Under the pieces are notes generated by a model. It did not search any database, was not told where the DNA came from, and worked only from the letters and a program-made list of their open reading frames with translations. Below, one piece after another: positions 33,853-42,893 of a stretch of 64,000 nt of DNA (within the stretch, counting starts at the first letter, position 1; every line of letters starts with the position of its first letter). The DNA is from Adlercreutzia equolifaciens DSM 19450 (GTDB taxonomy: Bacteria > Actinomycetota > Coriobacteriia > Coriobacteriales > Eggerthellaceae), in NCBI RefSeq assembly GCF_000478885.1, contig NC_022567.1:558001-622000 (forward strand), written 5' to 3'. The position numbers and the translations under genes were made by a program.

Positions 33853-34962
33853 CTACGTTGGCTGATCGTCTTCGTAATCGTGGTCGATGACGACATTGTA
33901 GGTGTAATCGGGATATTTTTCCTTCAGATGGGCGATTATTTTGTCGCGGATGGCGTCGTCGTCGGCCTTAAAGCCTATGACCAAATCGAAGTAGACGGTC
34001 GAGGTTTTCTCGTCCACGTAGAAGCCGTGCACCTGCAGGATCGCCGGGTCGCTTTTCGCGAGGGCGTCGAGGTCGGCATGCAGAGGGGCGAACGCACCGG
34101 TCGTGTTGGCGGCGTAGATGCCCACGGTGGTGAGGATGCCGAACTTCTCGGTGAGCCCTTCGCTGATCTGGCGGGTGAGGGCGTGGATGTCGCGGGCGCA
34201 CATATCGTCGGGCACTTCGATGTGCACCGAGCCCAAAATCTCGTTGGGGCCGAAGTTGTCCAGCACCACGTCGTAGGTGCCGCGCACGTCGGGGAAACTG
34301 TTGGCGTAGGCAGTGATGTCGTCGACGAGCTTTTTGTCCTCGGGGCCGCCGATGAGCGGGGAGAGCGCGTCGCCGAGCACTTCGAAGCCGGCTTTCAGCA
34401 CCACGAGCGAGATGATGAGGCCCACGGCGCCGTCGATGTTCAGGTTCCAGAAGTTCTGGGCCGCCGCTACCACGAGCGTGCCGGCCGACAGCACTGCGTC
34501 ATAGTTGGAATCGATGCCCGAGGCGATGAGGGCCTCGGAGTTCGTTTTGTCGCCGAAGCGCTTGAACATGATGCCGATGGCGATCTTCGCGAGGATGGCC
34601 ACCACGATGACGGTGATGGTGATGGCCGAGTAGCTGGGGGTGCCGGGGTGGATGATCTTGTCGATGGACTCGCGCAGGGAGATGAAGCCGGCCACCAGGA
34701 TAATGATGGCGATGACGACGCTCGTGAGGTATTCCACGCGACCGTAGCCGAAGGGGTGGTGGCGGTCGGGCCGGCGCCCGGCGAGCTTGGTGCCCACGAT
34801 GGTGACGATGGAGGACAAGGCGTCGGTGGCGTTGTTGACGCCGTCCAAGATGATGGCGATGGAATGGGACATGAACCCGACGGCCATCTTGAAGGCGACG
34901 AGCAGCGCATTGCCGATAATGCCGTAGATGCTCGCCTTGACGATTTCCCTCTCGCGGTTCAT
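33853..34962 (-). CDS. cation diffusion facilitator (CDF) family transporter
   Basis: 369 residues from ATG 34962; the frame is open upstream but GGGGTGAG sits correctly for this ATG. Six membrane helices, with metal-site region DGVNNATDALSS and HHPFGYGRVEYL. A cytosolic C-terminal domain contains two ferredoxin-like halves, longer than in minimal CDF proteins (VRGTYDVVLDNFGPNEILGS... and a second unit near the end). It exports a divalent metal such as zinc, manganese or iron in exchange for protons. The metal cannot be fixed from sequence. Confidence 0.9.
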   Translation of the reverse strand: MNREREIVKASIYGIIGNALLVAFKMAVGFMSHSIAIILDGVNNATDALSSIVTIVGTKLAGRRPDRHHPFGYGRVEYLTSVVIAIIILVAGFISLRESIDKIIHPGTPSYSAITITVIVVAILAKIAIGIMFKRFGDKTNSEALIASGIDSNYDAVLSAGTLVVAAAQNFWNLNIDGAVGLIISLVVLKAGFEVLGDALSPLIGGPEDKKLVDDITAYANSFPDVRGTYDVVLDNFGPNEILGSVHIEVPDDMCARDIHALTRQISEGLTEKFGILTTVGIYAANTTGAFAPLHADLDALAKSDPAILQVHGFYVDEKTSTVYFDLVIGFKADDDAIRDKIIAHLKEKYPDYTYNVVIDHDYEDDQPT

Positions 34963-35371
34963 GACTCTCACCCCTGATGATGTTGCTGTCCTGCTCGCTG
35001 CTTCGGCGGCGCGTCTCGTGGCGCACAGATTGCGGGCGCGCTTGGGCGCGCTTTCGTCCCGCAATTCGATTATAGGCCTCCTCCCGGCCGGCTAAGTCCC
35101 CGCCCCGTTGCCTTTCCGAAGCAGTTCGGCAACTATCTTACTCAGTGGAGGTGGCTTGGTACGTCGGGAGCACCCCACCATCTTGCCAGAGCGAGAGCGC
35201 CCAAAGATACCAAACCCCCAGTTTTTGTCCGGCACTGCAGACGGCGGCATCGCAATTACATGGAAAGGTGGTCAGAAAAGTGCTCAAAAGAAAAGACCTC
35301 CTGACCGGAGGCGGGAGGTCTTTTGGCGGTTGGCTGCCAGTGCCGTGAAGGCTGCTCAGGGAATTTTCGCG
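34963..35371. other. intergenic stretch without recognised gene
   Basis: The stretch holds the upstream region of the CDF gene and, at 35291-35325, the terminator of the next gene on the minus strand. I see no RNA gene or ORF with a ribosome site here. Confidence 0.5.
35291..35325 (-). terminator. bidirectional-type intrinsic terminator
   Basis: AAAAGACCTCC / GGAGGTCTTTT around TGACCGGAGGCG. On the minus strand it follows the membrane protein gene. Confidence 0.8.
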
Positions 35372-36310
35372 CTAGGCGCTGGGCTTGTCGTTGTCGTCGG
35401 CTTCGGCCGCAGTGTCGGCGGCTGCGGTGTCGGCGTCGGAGGGGATCTCCTCGACAACGGTCACGCCGGCCTGGGCATCTTCGATGTAGTTGTCGGGCAG
35501 GATGATGGCGGGCTCGGCTGCGGCCTCGGCGGCTTCCTCGGGGGTCTCGGCCGGGGCGAAGGTGTCCTCCTCGACCGTTTCCATCACGGCGGCGGGAACG
35601 GGCTCGGCGACCGTCTCCTCCGCAACGGCGGCCACGGGCTCGGCCGGGACGGGGTCGGCGCCCTTGGTCGTCACGGCCTCGGCAGCAACCGGCTCGGCAG
35701 GGGCGGCGGCCACGGTCTCGGTCACGACGGCCTCCGCGGCTACGGGGGCGGTAGCAGCGACGGGCGCCGGGGCGGCAGGCTGCTGGGGCGCGACGGGGGC
35801 GGCCTGGACGGGCTGCTGCGGGGCTACCGGTGCGACAGGCGCAGCGGCCGGCGCGTAGCCGTAGGGAGCCGCGGGCGCCGGCGCGGCGGCGTACAGGGCG
35901 CGATCCTTGTTGGCGAACACGGCCACGATGATGCAGAGCACGAGCGACACCCAGCAGCAGGAGAGAAGGCTCACCACGGCGGCGACGATGTTCCAGATCA
36001 TGATGCCGCGCAGTTTGTCGGGCTTGGCCGCGCCGCGCACGCCGAGGATGCCGGCGATGAGAATGAGCACGGCGCAGACGATCACGAGGAAGACGAGGAA
36101 GCCCAGCATGCCGAGCAGCACTGACACGTCATCGGTGGTGAAATAGAGGCCGTCGTCGGTGTAGAAGTAGTCGTAGCCGGAGCCGGAAATGGCGGCGCCG
36201 CCGACGCCGAGGCCTGCCCAAGCGATGAGCATGCCGAAAATGCCGAGGGCTGCGAGCACGATATTGGCAATGCTCATGCCCTTGATGGCCTTCGCATGGT
36301 TGGTGTTCAT
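35372..36310 (-). CDS. membrane protein with Ala/Pro/Val-rich cytosolic or exposed tail
   Basis: 312 residues. Three membrane helices occupy the first 130 residues (IANIVLAALGIFGMLIAWAG, LGMLGFLVFLVIVCAVLIL, MIWNIVAAVVSLLSCC). A Tyr/Asp-rich loop (GYDYFYTDDGLYFTTDD) lies between the first two. Then about 180 residues are repetitive (APVAP, VAAEAVV, AEPVA) and end acidic. No enzyme motif. It is probably structural or an envelope anchor. A minus-strand TATACT at 36356-36361 is a likely -10. Confidence 0.75.
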   Translation of the reverse strand: MNTNHAKAIKGMSIANIVLAALGIFGMLIAWAGLGVGGAAISGSGYDYFYTDDGLYFTTDDVSVLLGMLGFLVFLVIVCAVLILIAGILGVRGAAKPDKLRGIMIWNIVAAVVSLLSCCWVSLVLCIIVAVFANKDRALYAAAPAPAAPYGYAPAAAPVAPVAPQQPVQAAPVAPQQPAAPAPVAATAPVAAEAVVTETVAAAPAEPVAAEAVTTKGADPVPAEPVAAVAEETVAEPVPAAVMETVEEDTFAPAETPEEAAEAAAEPAIILPDNYIEDAQAGVTVVEEIPSDADTAAADTAAEADDNDKPSA

Positions 36311-36470
36311 GGTGTCTCTCCTTGAATCGATGCGGTCAATGCGATGGTGACCAGTATAGCGGCGAATTGTTGAGTCGCGTCATCGGCGATCAATTGTGGA
36401 GCGTTTGTTGACAAGCGTCAGCAAACGGCGCGCGGGCTCGACTGAGCGCCGGTTCCGTGGTGCGCTTCGG

Positions 36471-37706
36471 CTAGTCGCGACTCTCGGCATCGAGCATCCG
36501 CTTGATGCGCTCGACGGCCTCGCGCGTGTCGTCCGCGTCGCCGAAGGCGGTCAGGCGGATGTAGCCCTCGCCGGCCGGCCCGAACCCGGCGCCGGGAGTG
36601 GTGATGACGTTGGCCTCTTCCAGAAGGCGGTTGAAGAAGTCCCAGGAGCCGGTGCCGTTAGGGGTGCGGCACCACACGTACGGGCTGTTGTCGGCGCCGT
36701 ACACCTCAAGGCCGGCCGCCGCCAGGCCCTCCTTTATCGTGCGGGCATTGGCGCGGTAGAAGTCGATCGTCTCGTCCACCTGGGCCGCCCCCTCCGGAGT
36801 GTAGATGGCCGCCGCGCCCCGCTGGATGACGTAGGAGGCGCCGTTGAACTTGGTGGTCTGGCGGCGGTTCCACATGGCGTTTAAGCTCTGGCCCTCGCGC
36901 ACCAAATCGCGCGGCACCACGGTGTAGCCGCAGCGGGCCCCGGTGAAGCCGGCGGTCTTCGAGAAGCTGCGGAACTCGATGGCGCACGTCTTCGCGCCGG
37001 GGATCTCGTAGATGGAGTGGGGAATGGCGGGGTCGGTGATGAAGCGCTCGTAGGCGGCGTCGAAGAGGATGACGGCGTCCGTGGCGTTGGCGTAATCGAC
37101 CCATTTTTGCAGGGCCTCGCGGGAGAGCACCGTGCCCGTGGGGTTGTTCGGCGAGCAGAGGTAGATGAGGTCGACGGGCACGTCGGGCAGGGCTGGCGTG
37201 AAGTCGTTCTCGGAGGTGGTGGGCATGTAGACGATGTTCGTCCAGCGCTCGGCGTCCGCATCGTAGTCGCCGGCACGGCCGGCCATGGCGTTCGTGTCCA
37301 CGTAGACGGGATAGACCGGGTCGCACACGGCCACGACGTTGTCCTCGGCGAAGATGTCGCCGATGTTGCCGCAGTCGCTCTTGGCGCCGTCGGAGACGAA
37401 GATCTCGTCGGGGTCGATGGCGATGTTGCGGGCGGCGAAATCGTGCTCGGCGATGGCGTCGCGCAAAAAGGCGTAGCCCTGCTCGGGCCCATAGCCGTGG
37501 AAGGTCTCGGCGGCGGCGAGGTCGTCTACGGCGGCGTGCATGGCGGCGACGACGGCCGGGGCGAGCGGGCGGGTGACGTCGCCGATGCCCATCTTGATGA
37601 GGCGCGCGTCGGGGTTCGCTTCCTGGTAGGCGGCGGTGCGCCGGGCGATTTCCGAGAACAGGTAGCTGCCGGGCAGCTTCTCGTAGTTGCGATTGATGCG
37701 GGCCAT
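36471..37706 (-). CDS. dapL: LL-diaminopimelate aminotransferase
   Basis: 411 residues with the DapL signatures NRNYEKLPGSYLFSEIARR, LIKMGIGDVTRPL, FHGYGPEQGYAFLRDAI, and the PLP lysine in RSFSKTAGFTGARCGY. It converts tetrahydrodipicolinate directly to LL-diaminopimelate for lysine and peptidoglycan synthesis, bypassing the acyl routes. AGGAGG precedes the ATG. It is divergent from the formate-dehydrogenase-like gene. Confidence 0.95.
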   Translation of the reverse strand: MARINRNYEKLPGSYLFSEIARRTAAYQEANPDARLIKMGIGDVTRPLAPAVVAAMHAAVDDLAAAETFHGYGPEQGYAFLRDAIAEHDFAARNIAIDPDEIFVSDGAKSDCGNIGDIFAEDNVVAVCDPVYPVYVDTNAMAGRAGDYDADAERWTNIVYMPTTSENDFTPALPDVPVDLIYLCSPNNPTGTVLSREALQKWVDYANATDAVILFDAAYERFITDPAIPHSIYEIPGAKTCAIEFRSFSKTAGFTGARCGYTVVPRDLVREGQSLNAMWNRRQTTKFNGASYVIQRGAAAIYTPEGAAQVDETIDFYRANARTIKEGLAAAGLEVYGADNSPYVWCRTPNGTGSWDFFNRLLEEANVITTPGAGFGPAGEGYIRLTAFGDADDTREAVERIKRMLDAESRD

Positions 37707-37973
37707 GGGGCCTCCTTCATGGTGCGGTTTTCTGATGCGCTTAGGTTAGGGGGCGAATGTTTCCAATGGGAAAAGACGAGGATAAACCTCATCAATGGGC
37801 AGATCAGCGCCGCAATCGTGGACAATTTGTGGGCATCTCGCCTACGGCGCGCGCTCGGGGTTTTTGAGCGTCCGCACGACGGTCTCTTGTGTGAAAATGA
37901 AGGTTCTAAGAGACAGGGTGTGAATAGGCTTGCGCTAGCAGGACGCGGGCCTGTGCGAAGGAGACGTTCGTCC

Positions 37974-40900
37974 ATGAAATTGACGCGGAGAGGCTTTCTG
38001 GCTGGTGCCGGAGCCGTGGCGGCGGGAAGCGCGGCATGGGGTTTGGATCCGAATCGAGCCTGGGCCGACGAAGGGGTCGCCGAAGAGCCCGCCGGCACCG
38101 ACGAGGCGCCGGCCGAAGAGCCTGCGGCCCCTGCGGGGCCGGTCGTCGTCTGCGAGGAGTGTCCGGGCGCCTGCACACTGGTGCTCGAGGTGGAGGACGG
38201 GCGGGTGGCGGCGGTGCGCGGCGACGGCGCGAATCCGTTCTCTGAAGGGCGGCTCTGCCTGCGCGCTCAGGCGCTGACCGACTTGTGGAAGGCGCCCGAA
38301 GGGGCGACCGAGGACGGCGCCGGTGGCGATGGTGGCAATGGCGCGGGCGGCAACGACGCCGCGAGCGAAGGCGCGACGACGGCCAGTCCGGGGCGCTTGA
38401 CCTCGCCGCGGGTGCGTCGTGCTGGGTCGGATGCGTGGGAAGACATCTCCTGGGATCGAGCACTGGATGAGATCGCCACCTTGGTGAAGGACACGCGGGA
38501 TGCCACCTTCGAAGAGAGCATCGAGGGCGTGGAGGCCGACGATGAGGCGCAGGGCGAGACGGACTTCGACGAATGGGACTGGAGCGACCGCGGCGGCTAC
38601 GGCGACGATGGCTACGGCGACAACGACTACGGCGCCCGGAAGCGTCCCCGCGGCGTGCCGGTCATGCGCACTCGGGCCATCGGCAGCTTCGGCGGCGCGC
38701 GCCTTGTGGCTGAGGAGCAGTTCCTGCTCGCCAAGGCGCTGCGATCCTGGGGCGTGGTGAACATCGACTCCGAAGCGGCTTTCGGTCGGCGCGCCTTCGC
38801 AGCCGGTGTCGCCGCGACCCTCGGCATCGCCGAGCCCGACGGGCTCTGGAGCGATATCGCGAACACGGGCTGCCTGCTCACTCTGGGTGCCGATGTTGCC
38901 ACAAGCCAGCCGCTCTCCCTTCGCTGGATCGAGCGTGCCCGGGATGCGGGCGCGCTCTGGATCGCCGTGGATCCGCTGCGCTCGGCCTCGGCCGAGATGG
39001 CCGACATCCACGTGCCCATCCGGCCCGGCACCGACATCGCGTTTCTCGGGGGATTGGCCAAGTACGCCATGGACAATTCCCTCTGGCAGCCCGAGTACGT
39101 GCTGAACTTCACCAACGCCTCCTACCTCATGGATCCCTCTTTCTCCTTCGACGCGTCCTCCGGGGCCTTCTTCGGCTGGGATCCTCTGACGGGCGCCTAC
39201 GACAAGACCAGTTGGGGCTATCAGACCGACGGCTTCGACACGTGGAACATGCGCTTCGACGGCGAGTTCTCCTGGGTGCGCGGTGAGGGCGTCCCTGCCT
39301 GGGCCGTGCCGTCCCAGCCGCGCTGCGAGCGCAATATCACGCTGCAGGACCCGGCTTGCGCCTGGGTGCGCCTGCAGGAGTTTCTCGCCCGCTACGACTT
39401 GGACACGGTGGCCACCGTCTGCGGCGTGGAGCGGTCGCTGCTCGAGCGCGCCTACGGGGCCTTCGCGGCTACGGGCGCGGTGGAGGGGGCGGGCAAGATG
39501 CTGGCCGGCCCCGGCCTCGTGCAGCATGGTACGGGCGCCCAGGCGGCTCGGGCGGCCGCCGTGGTGCAGCTGCTTTTGGGCAACATCGGCGTGCCGGGGG
39601 GCGGTATCTCCTATCTGGGCGGTGCCGCGAACGAGGGGCTGGCCGATGCCATGGGGCTTTCGCCGGACATGTTCTGCGGCGATCTTCCCTGGCCCACCGA
39701 GGGCGAGACGACGCTCCAGGCGTGGCTCGAGGCCCATACCGAGCCGGCCGGCGCGGGTTCTCTGCGGCCCCGTGCCCTGGTGTCGGCCCTGCGCGAGTGG
39801 TGGGGCGAGGAGGCGGCTTTCGACAACGATTACGGCTACGATTGGCTGCCCAAGGCGCCAGCTGGCGGTGCGTCGTTCAGCGAGGCGCTGCGCACAGGCT
39901 TGCTGCAGGGGTGTTTCCTGTGGGGCGCCGATCTGGTGGGGAGCGCGTCTTCGGGCGTTACGGCCGACGATGTGGGGCGCCTGGCGTGGCTCGTCGTGAC
40001 CGACGGCTCGCCGAACCTCACGGCTACGTTCTGGGAACGGGTGGAAGATCCCTCCCAGCAGCAGACGACGGTGTTCCAGCTGCCGAGCGCCCTCGGTTTC
40101 GAGAAGGCCGGCATCCGGGCGAGCGGCGGCCGCCTTCTGCAGCATGCTGCGGCGGCGGTTGAGCCGGCGGCCGAGAGCCGCACGGACGCTGCCATCATCG
40201 GCGATGTGTGGGAGCGCGTGTTCAACCTGTACGACACCAAGGGCGGTGCGGCGACGGATCCGATCCTTAAGGCCCGGTGGGACTACGTGACATCCGACAG
40301 CATCGATCTGGTGAAGGTGGCCTGGGCGATGAACGGCTATGTCGTCGAGGACAGCGACTGGGACGGCGGCGAGCTGGTGCTTTTGGAAGGTGCCGACGGG
40401 CTGCGCGCCGACGGCTCGACGGCCTGCGGCGCGGCTTTCCTGGCGGGGCTGTGGTCGAACGGCGCCAGTGCGGCTGATGCGGCCGAGCAACCCGTGGGAC
40501 GTCGCGACGGTGCCGACGAGAGCGGTCTGGGGCTCTTCCCCGGCTGGCGCTTCACGTGGCCCGGCAACGTGCGGGTGCGCGGCAACCGGGCGAGCGCGAA
40601 CTTGGCGGGCCAGCCCTGGGTGCGCGAGCGCAATCTCCTTACTTGGGAGGGGGAGAGCTGGGCCTGCATCGACGCGCCCGACTTCCCGATTCTGCGCGAC
40701 GGACGATGGCTCGAGCCGGACAACCAGGCCTTCCCCGGTACTTGGGAGCAGGTGGGGCTTTTGGTGTCCGACCGGTTGGGCGACGGGCCTGTGCCCGAGC
40801 ACTACGAACCGTTGGAGTCCCCGTTGAACAATCGCCTGAACGGGGCTTACGCCTCTCCGGTGCTGCTGGCGGCCGCCGCGAAGGCGTCCGGTGCCGCAGG

Positions 40901-41363
40901 CGATGACGGGGCGGTGGATGCCGCCGTGGCCGATGCGCTGGCGCCGGACTACTCCTCTATGCAGGCGGATCGCGCGGCCTATCCCATTGCGGCGGTCATC
41001 AACGGCTCGGACGGCCGCGACGGCGCTCGGCGCGCCCTGAGCGAGACGCTGGCTGCCGCGGAGCCCGGCTGCTTCGTGGAAATGTCGGCGAGTTTGGCTC
41101 GCATTCGCGGCCTGGCCACGGGGGAGTGGGCCCGCGTGTTCAACGAGCGCGGATCCGTTGAGGCGCCGGTGCTCGTCACCGACCGCATCCGTCCCTTCCA
41201 ATGCGAGGACAACGAGGGCCACTATGTGTGCTTGAACGGCATGGCCCTCGGCAGCGAGGACGCCGCGGCGGCCATGTGGGGCGTTTTGGCCCCTGCGGCG
41301 GAAAGCCCCGTGGGGGCGGCCCGCGATGTCAAGGGTTTCCTGGTCGATATCGAGAAGGCTTAG
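37974..41363 (+). CDS. formate dehydrogenase-N-like alpha subunit lacking the Mo-ligating Sec/Cys
   Basis: 1129 residues from ATG 37974 (GAAGGAG upstream). Tat leader LTRRGFLAGAGAVAAGSAAWG. [4Fe-4S] site C60-x2-C63-x3-C67-x27-C95. The FdnG-like order is kept (RTRAIGSFGGARL, RSWGVVNID, HVPIRPGTDIAFLGGLAKY, EYVLNFTNASYLMDPSF, KTSWGYQTDG). In FdnG the segment after VYID carries Sec or Cys then His. Here it reads SEAAFGRRAF, so Gly271 (codon GGT, not TGA) and Arg272 occupy these places. Gly/Asp/Tyr-rich and Ala/Gly-rich insertions are present. Either Mo is bound without a protein ligand or the subunit does other chemistry. No gamma subunit follows. Confidence 0.85.
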   Translation: MKLTRRGFLAGAGAVAAGSAAWGLDPNRAWADEGVAEEPAGTDEAPAEEPAAPAGPVVVCEECPGACTLVLEVEDGRVAAVRGDGANPFSEGRLCLRAQALTDLWKAPEGATEDGAGGDGGNGAGGNDAASEGATTASPGRLTSPRVRRAGSDAWEDISWDRALDEIATLVKDTRDATFEESIEGVEADDEAQGETDFDEWDWSDRGGYGDDGYGDNDYGARKRPRGVPVMRTRAIGSFGGARLVAEEQFLLAKALRSWGVVNIDSEAAFGRRAFAAGVAATLGIAEPDGLWSDIANTGCLLTLGADVATSQPLSLRWIERARDAGALWIAVDPLRSASAEMADIHVPIRPGTDIAFLGGLAKYAMDNSLWQPEYVLNFTNASYLMDPSFSFDASSGAFFGWDPLTGAYDKTSWGYQTDGFDTWNMRFDGEFSWVRGEGVPAWAVPSQPRCERNITLQDPACAWVRLQEFLARYDLDTVATVCGVERSLLERAYGAFAATGAVEGAGKMLAGPGLVQHGTGAQAARAAAVVQLLLGNIGVPGGGISYLGGAANEGLADAMGLSPDMFCGDLPWPTEGETTLQAWLEAHTEPAGAGSLRPRALVSALREWWGEEAAFDNDYGYDWLPKAPAGGASFSEALRTGLLQGCFLWGADLVGSASSGVTADDVGRLAWLVVTDGSPNLTATFWERVEDPSQQQTTVFQLPSALGFEKAGIRASGGRLLQHAAAAVEPAAESRTDAAIIGDVWERVFNLYDTKGGAATDPILKARWDYVTSDSIDLVKVAWAMNGYVVEDSDWDGGELVLLEGADGLRADGSTACGAAFLAGLWSNGASAADAAEQPVGRRDGADESGLGLFPGWRFTWPGNVRVRGNRASANLAGQPWVRERNLLTWEGESWACIDAPDFPILRDGRWLEPDNQAFPGTWEQVGLLVSDRLGDGPVPEHYEPLESPLNNRLNGAYASPVLLAAAAKASGAAGDDGAVDAAVADALAPDYSSMQADRAAYPIAAVINGSDGRDGARRALSETLAAAEPGCFVEMSASLARIRGLATGEWARVFNERGSVEAPVLVTDRIRPFQCEDNEGHYVCLNGMALGSEDAAAAMWGVLAPAAESPVGAARDVKGFLVDIEKA

Positions 41364-41373
41364 GGGGAGCATC

Positions 41374-42759
41374 ATGGCTGACAAGGCAATTCTTTTCGAC
41401 AGCAGTCGGTGCTCTGCCTGCCAGGCGTGCGTCGCTGCCTGCAAGGGCCGCTTCGGCCTCGGGCCTGCGTCGTCGTCGGAGGATATGGCGGCGCGCGCGT
41501 TCGGGCGGGCGGCCGTGCTGGACGAGGAGGCGCCGCTTGCCGTGGCGCGCTTCGAGCGCACGCTGGCCGACGGCGGCACGGTGTGGGAGGCGGCCCGCGC
41601 CGGCTGCGTGCACTGCGCCGAGGCGCCTTGCGCGGAAGCGTGCCCCACCGGGGCGCTGGCGGTGAGCGGCGAGACGGGCTTTGTGACCTTGGATGCGGAG
41701 CGTTGCGTGAGCTGCCATTTGTGCGCCATGGTATGTCCCGCCGATGCCCCCCGCCATCGGGGAGAGCACGGCGAGCTGTGCCTGTGCGACGGGTGCGCGG
41801 CCGAGGTGGCCGAGGGAGGCGTTCCCGCTTGTGTGGCTGCCTGCCCGCTGGACGCGCTGGCCTTCGACGATCGCGATGCCGTGGTTTCCCGGGCCAACGA
41901 GCGCGCAGCGGCTCTGCGCGAGCGCGGCTGGGCCAACGCTTCAGTGCTCGGTGTGAGCGAGCAGGGCGGCCACCACGTGGTACAGGTGATGAAGTACGGC
42001 GTTGCCGGCAGCATGCACGAAGCGCTGGCCTCCACCGGTGAGGTGGAATGGCTCGATGCCGCGAAGATGGCCGGTCCTGCGTCCGTGGGCGTCCTCGGCC
42101 TTGCCGCTGCGGGCGCCGTAGCGGGCTTGGTTTCCGAGTCCCGCAAGCAGCGCACTGCCGAGGCGGAGGCGGCTGCCGCTTCAGTGGCCACCTTCAACCC
42201 CTTGCTTGATGACGAGAGCGTTGAAGGCGGGGAGGGCGCCGATGGCGATGCGCGCGAGGTCGTGGAAGAGACCGCTCTTCAGGCCGCCTTGCGCCGCCGC
42301 AACGCCCTGCGTTCCAGGAAGGGCGCCACACCGGCCGCCGCCGCGGCTGCTGCAGTGGCCGCCGTACCGGTGGAGGAGTACCACTGGTACAACGCTGATG
42401 CTGCGAGCGACGATGAGGCGGAAGGCTTCGAGCCGCGCCTGGTGAGCTGCGGTCGTGCGCGCTTCGGCATGAAGGACTACGGCGTTGCGGACGGCTGGGG
42501 CGAGGACTTTGCCGGCGATGCGGACGACGCTGACGAGATTCCCGTGGTGGACGAGCTGAGCGACACCGGCGAGCTGTACGACGTGGAGGAGTTCAACCGC
42601 CTTCTGGCCGAAGACGCCGCCCTTGCCGCGGAGGCCGGGGAGGCCGACGACGCCGAAGAGCCCGGCGATTCCGAGCCGGCCGATGAGCTCGAGGCGATAG
42701 ACGATTCCGAGCCAGTTGACGACGCTGAGGAAGAAGAGTCGGCTACAGAGCGTTCATAA
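41374..42759 (+). CDS. FdnH-like four-cluster ferredoxin subunit with a membrane helix and long acidic tail
   Basis: 461 residues, ten bases after the alpha subunit gene. Residues 1-175 carry four cysteine clusters (CSACQACVAACKG, CVHCAEAPCAEACP, CVSCHLCAMVCP, and CLCDGC...CVAACP). A single hydrophobic helix (ASVGVLGLAAAGAVAGLV) is near residue 235, as in FdnH, where it anchors the complex. The last 200 residues are Ala/Glu/Asp-rich and very acidic. FdnH has no such tail. The cytochrome b partner FdnI is absent, so electron transfer to quinone must use something else or not occur. Confidence 0.85.
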   Translation: MADKAILFDSSRCSACQACVAACKGRFGLGPASSSEDMAARAFGRAAVLDEEAPLAVARFERTLADGGTVWEAARAGCVHCAEAPCAEACPTGALAVSGETGFVTLDAERCVSCHLCAMVCPADAPRHRGEHGELCLCDGCAAEVAEGGVPACVAACPLDALAFDDRDAVVSRANERAAALRERGWANASVLGVSEQGGHHVVQVMKYGVAGSMHEALASTGEVEWLDAAKMAGPASVGVLGLAAAGAVAGLVSESRKQRTAEAEAAAASVATFNPLLDDESVEGGEGADGDAREVVEETALQAALRRRNALRSRKGATPAAAAAAAVAAVPVEEYHWYNADAASDDEAEGFEPRLVSCGRARFGMKDYGVADGWGEDFAGDADDADEIPVVDELSDTGELYDVEEFNRLLAEDAALAAEAGEADDAEEPGDSEPADELEAIDDSEPVDDAEEEESATERS

Positions 42760-42801
42760 CGAATAGCGCATCTCTCGGCTATCCCGCGGTATCTCCATTC
42801 A

Positions 42802-42893
42802 TGCTAGAATGAAGACAGCTGTGGGGGACGGTTCGGTTCGTCCCCCACGGGGCTTGAAACCCGCTCGTCGTTGGTAGCGCAGGGCGGGTTTTA
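42802..42893 (+). ncRNA. possible small RNA with terminator opposing the zeta toxin gene
   Basis: An extended -10 (TGCTAGAAT at 42802-42810) is followed by a 10-bp hairpin GTGGGGGACG / CGTCCCCCAC and then AAACCCGC...GCGGGTTTT, whose T tract contains the complement of the zeta stop codon. The last hairpin may simply be a shared terminator for the two convergent genes. No convincing -35. Confidence 0.35.

Noticed and set aside
38784..38790. Possible selenocysteine codon at the FdnG active site
   Set aside because: The codon is GGT, not TGA, and no SECIS-like hairpin is placed behind it, so recoding does not explain the missing ligand.
37935..42197. Very long open frame (1420 codons) on the minus strand
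   Set aside because: It is the antisense of the FdnG/FdnH-like genes. The protein is Arg/His/Gln/Pro-rich without folds, has no ribosome site, and arises from GC-biased third positions.
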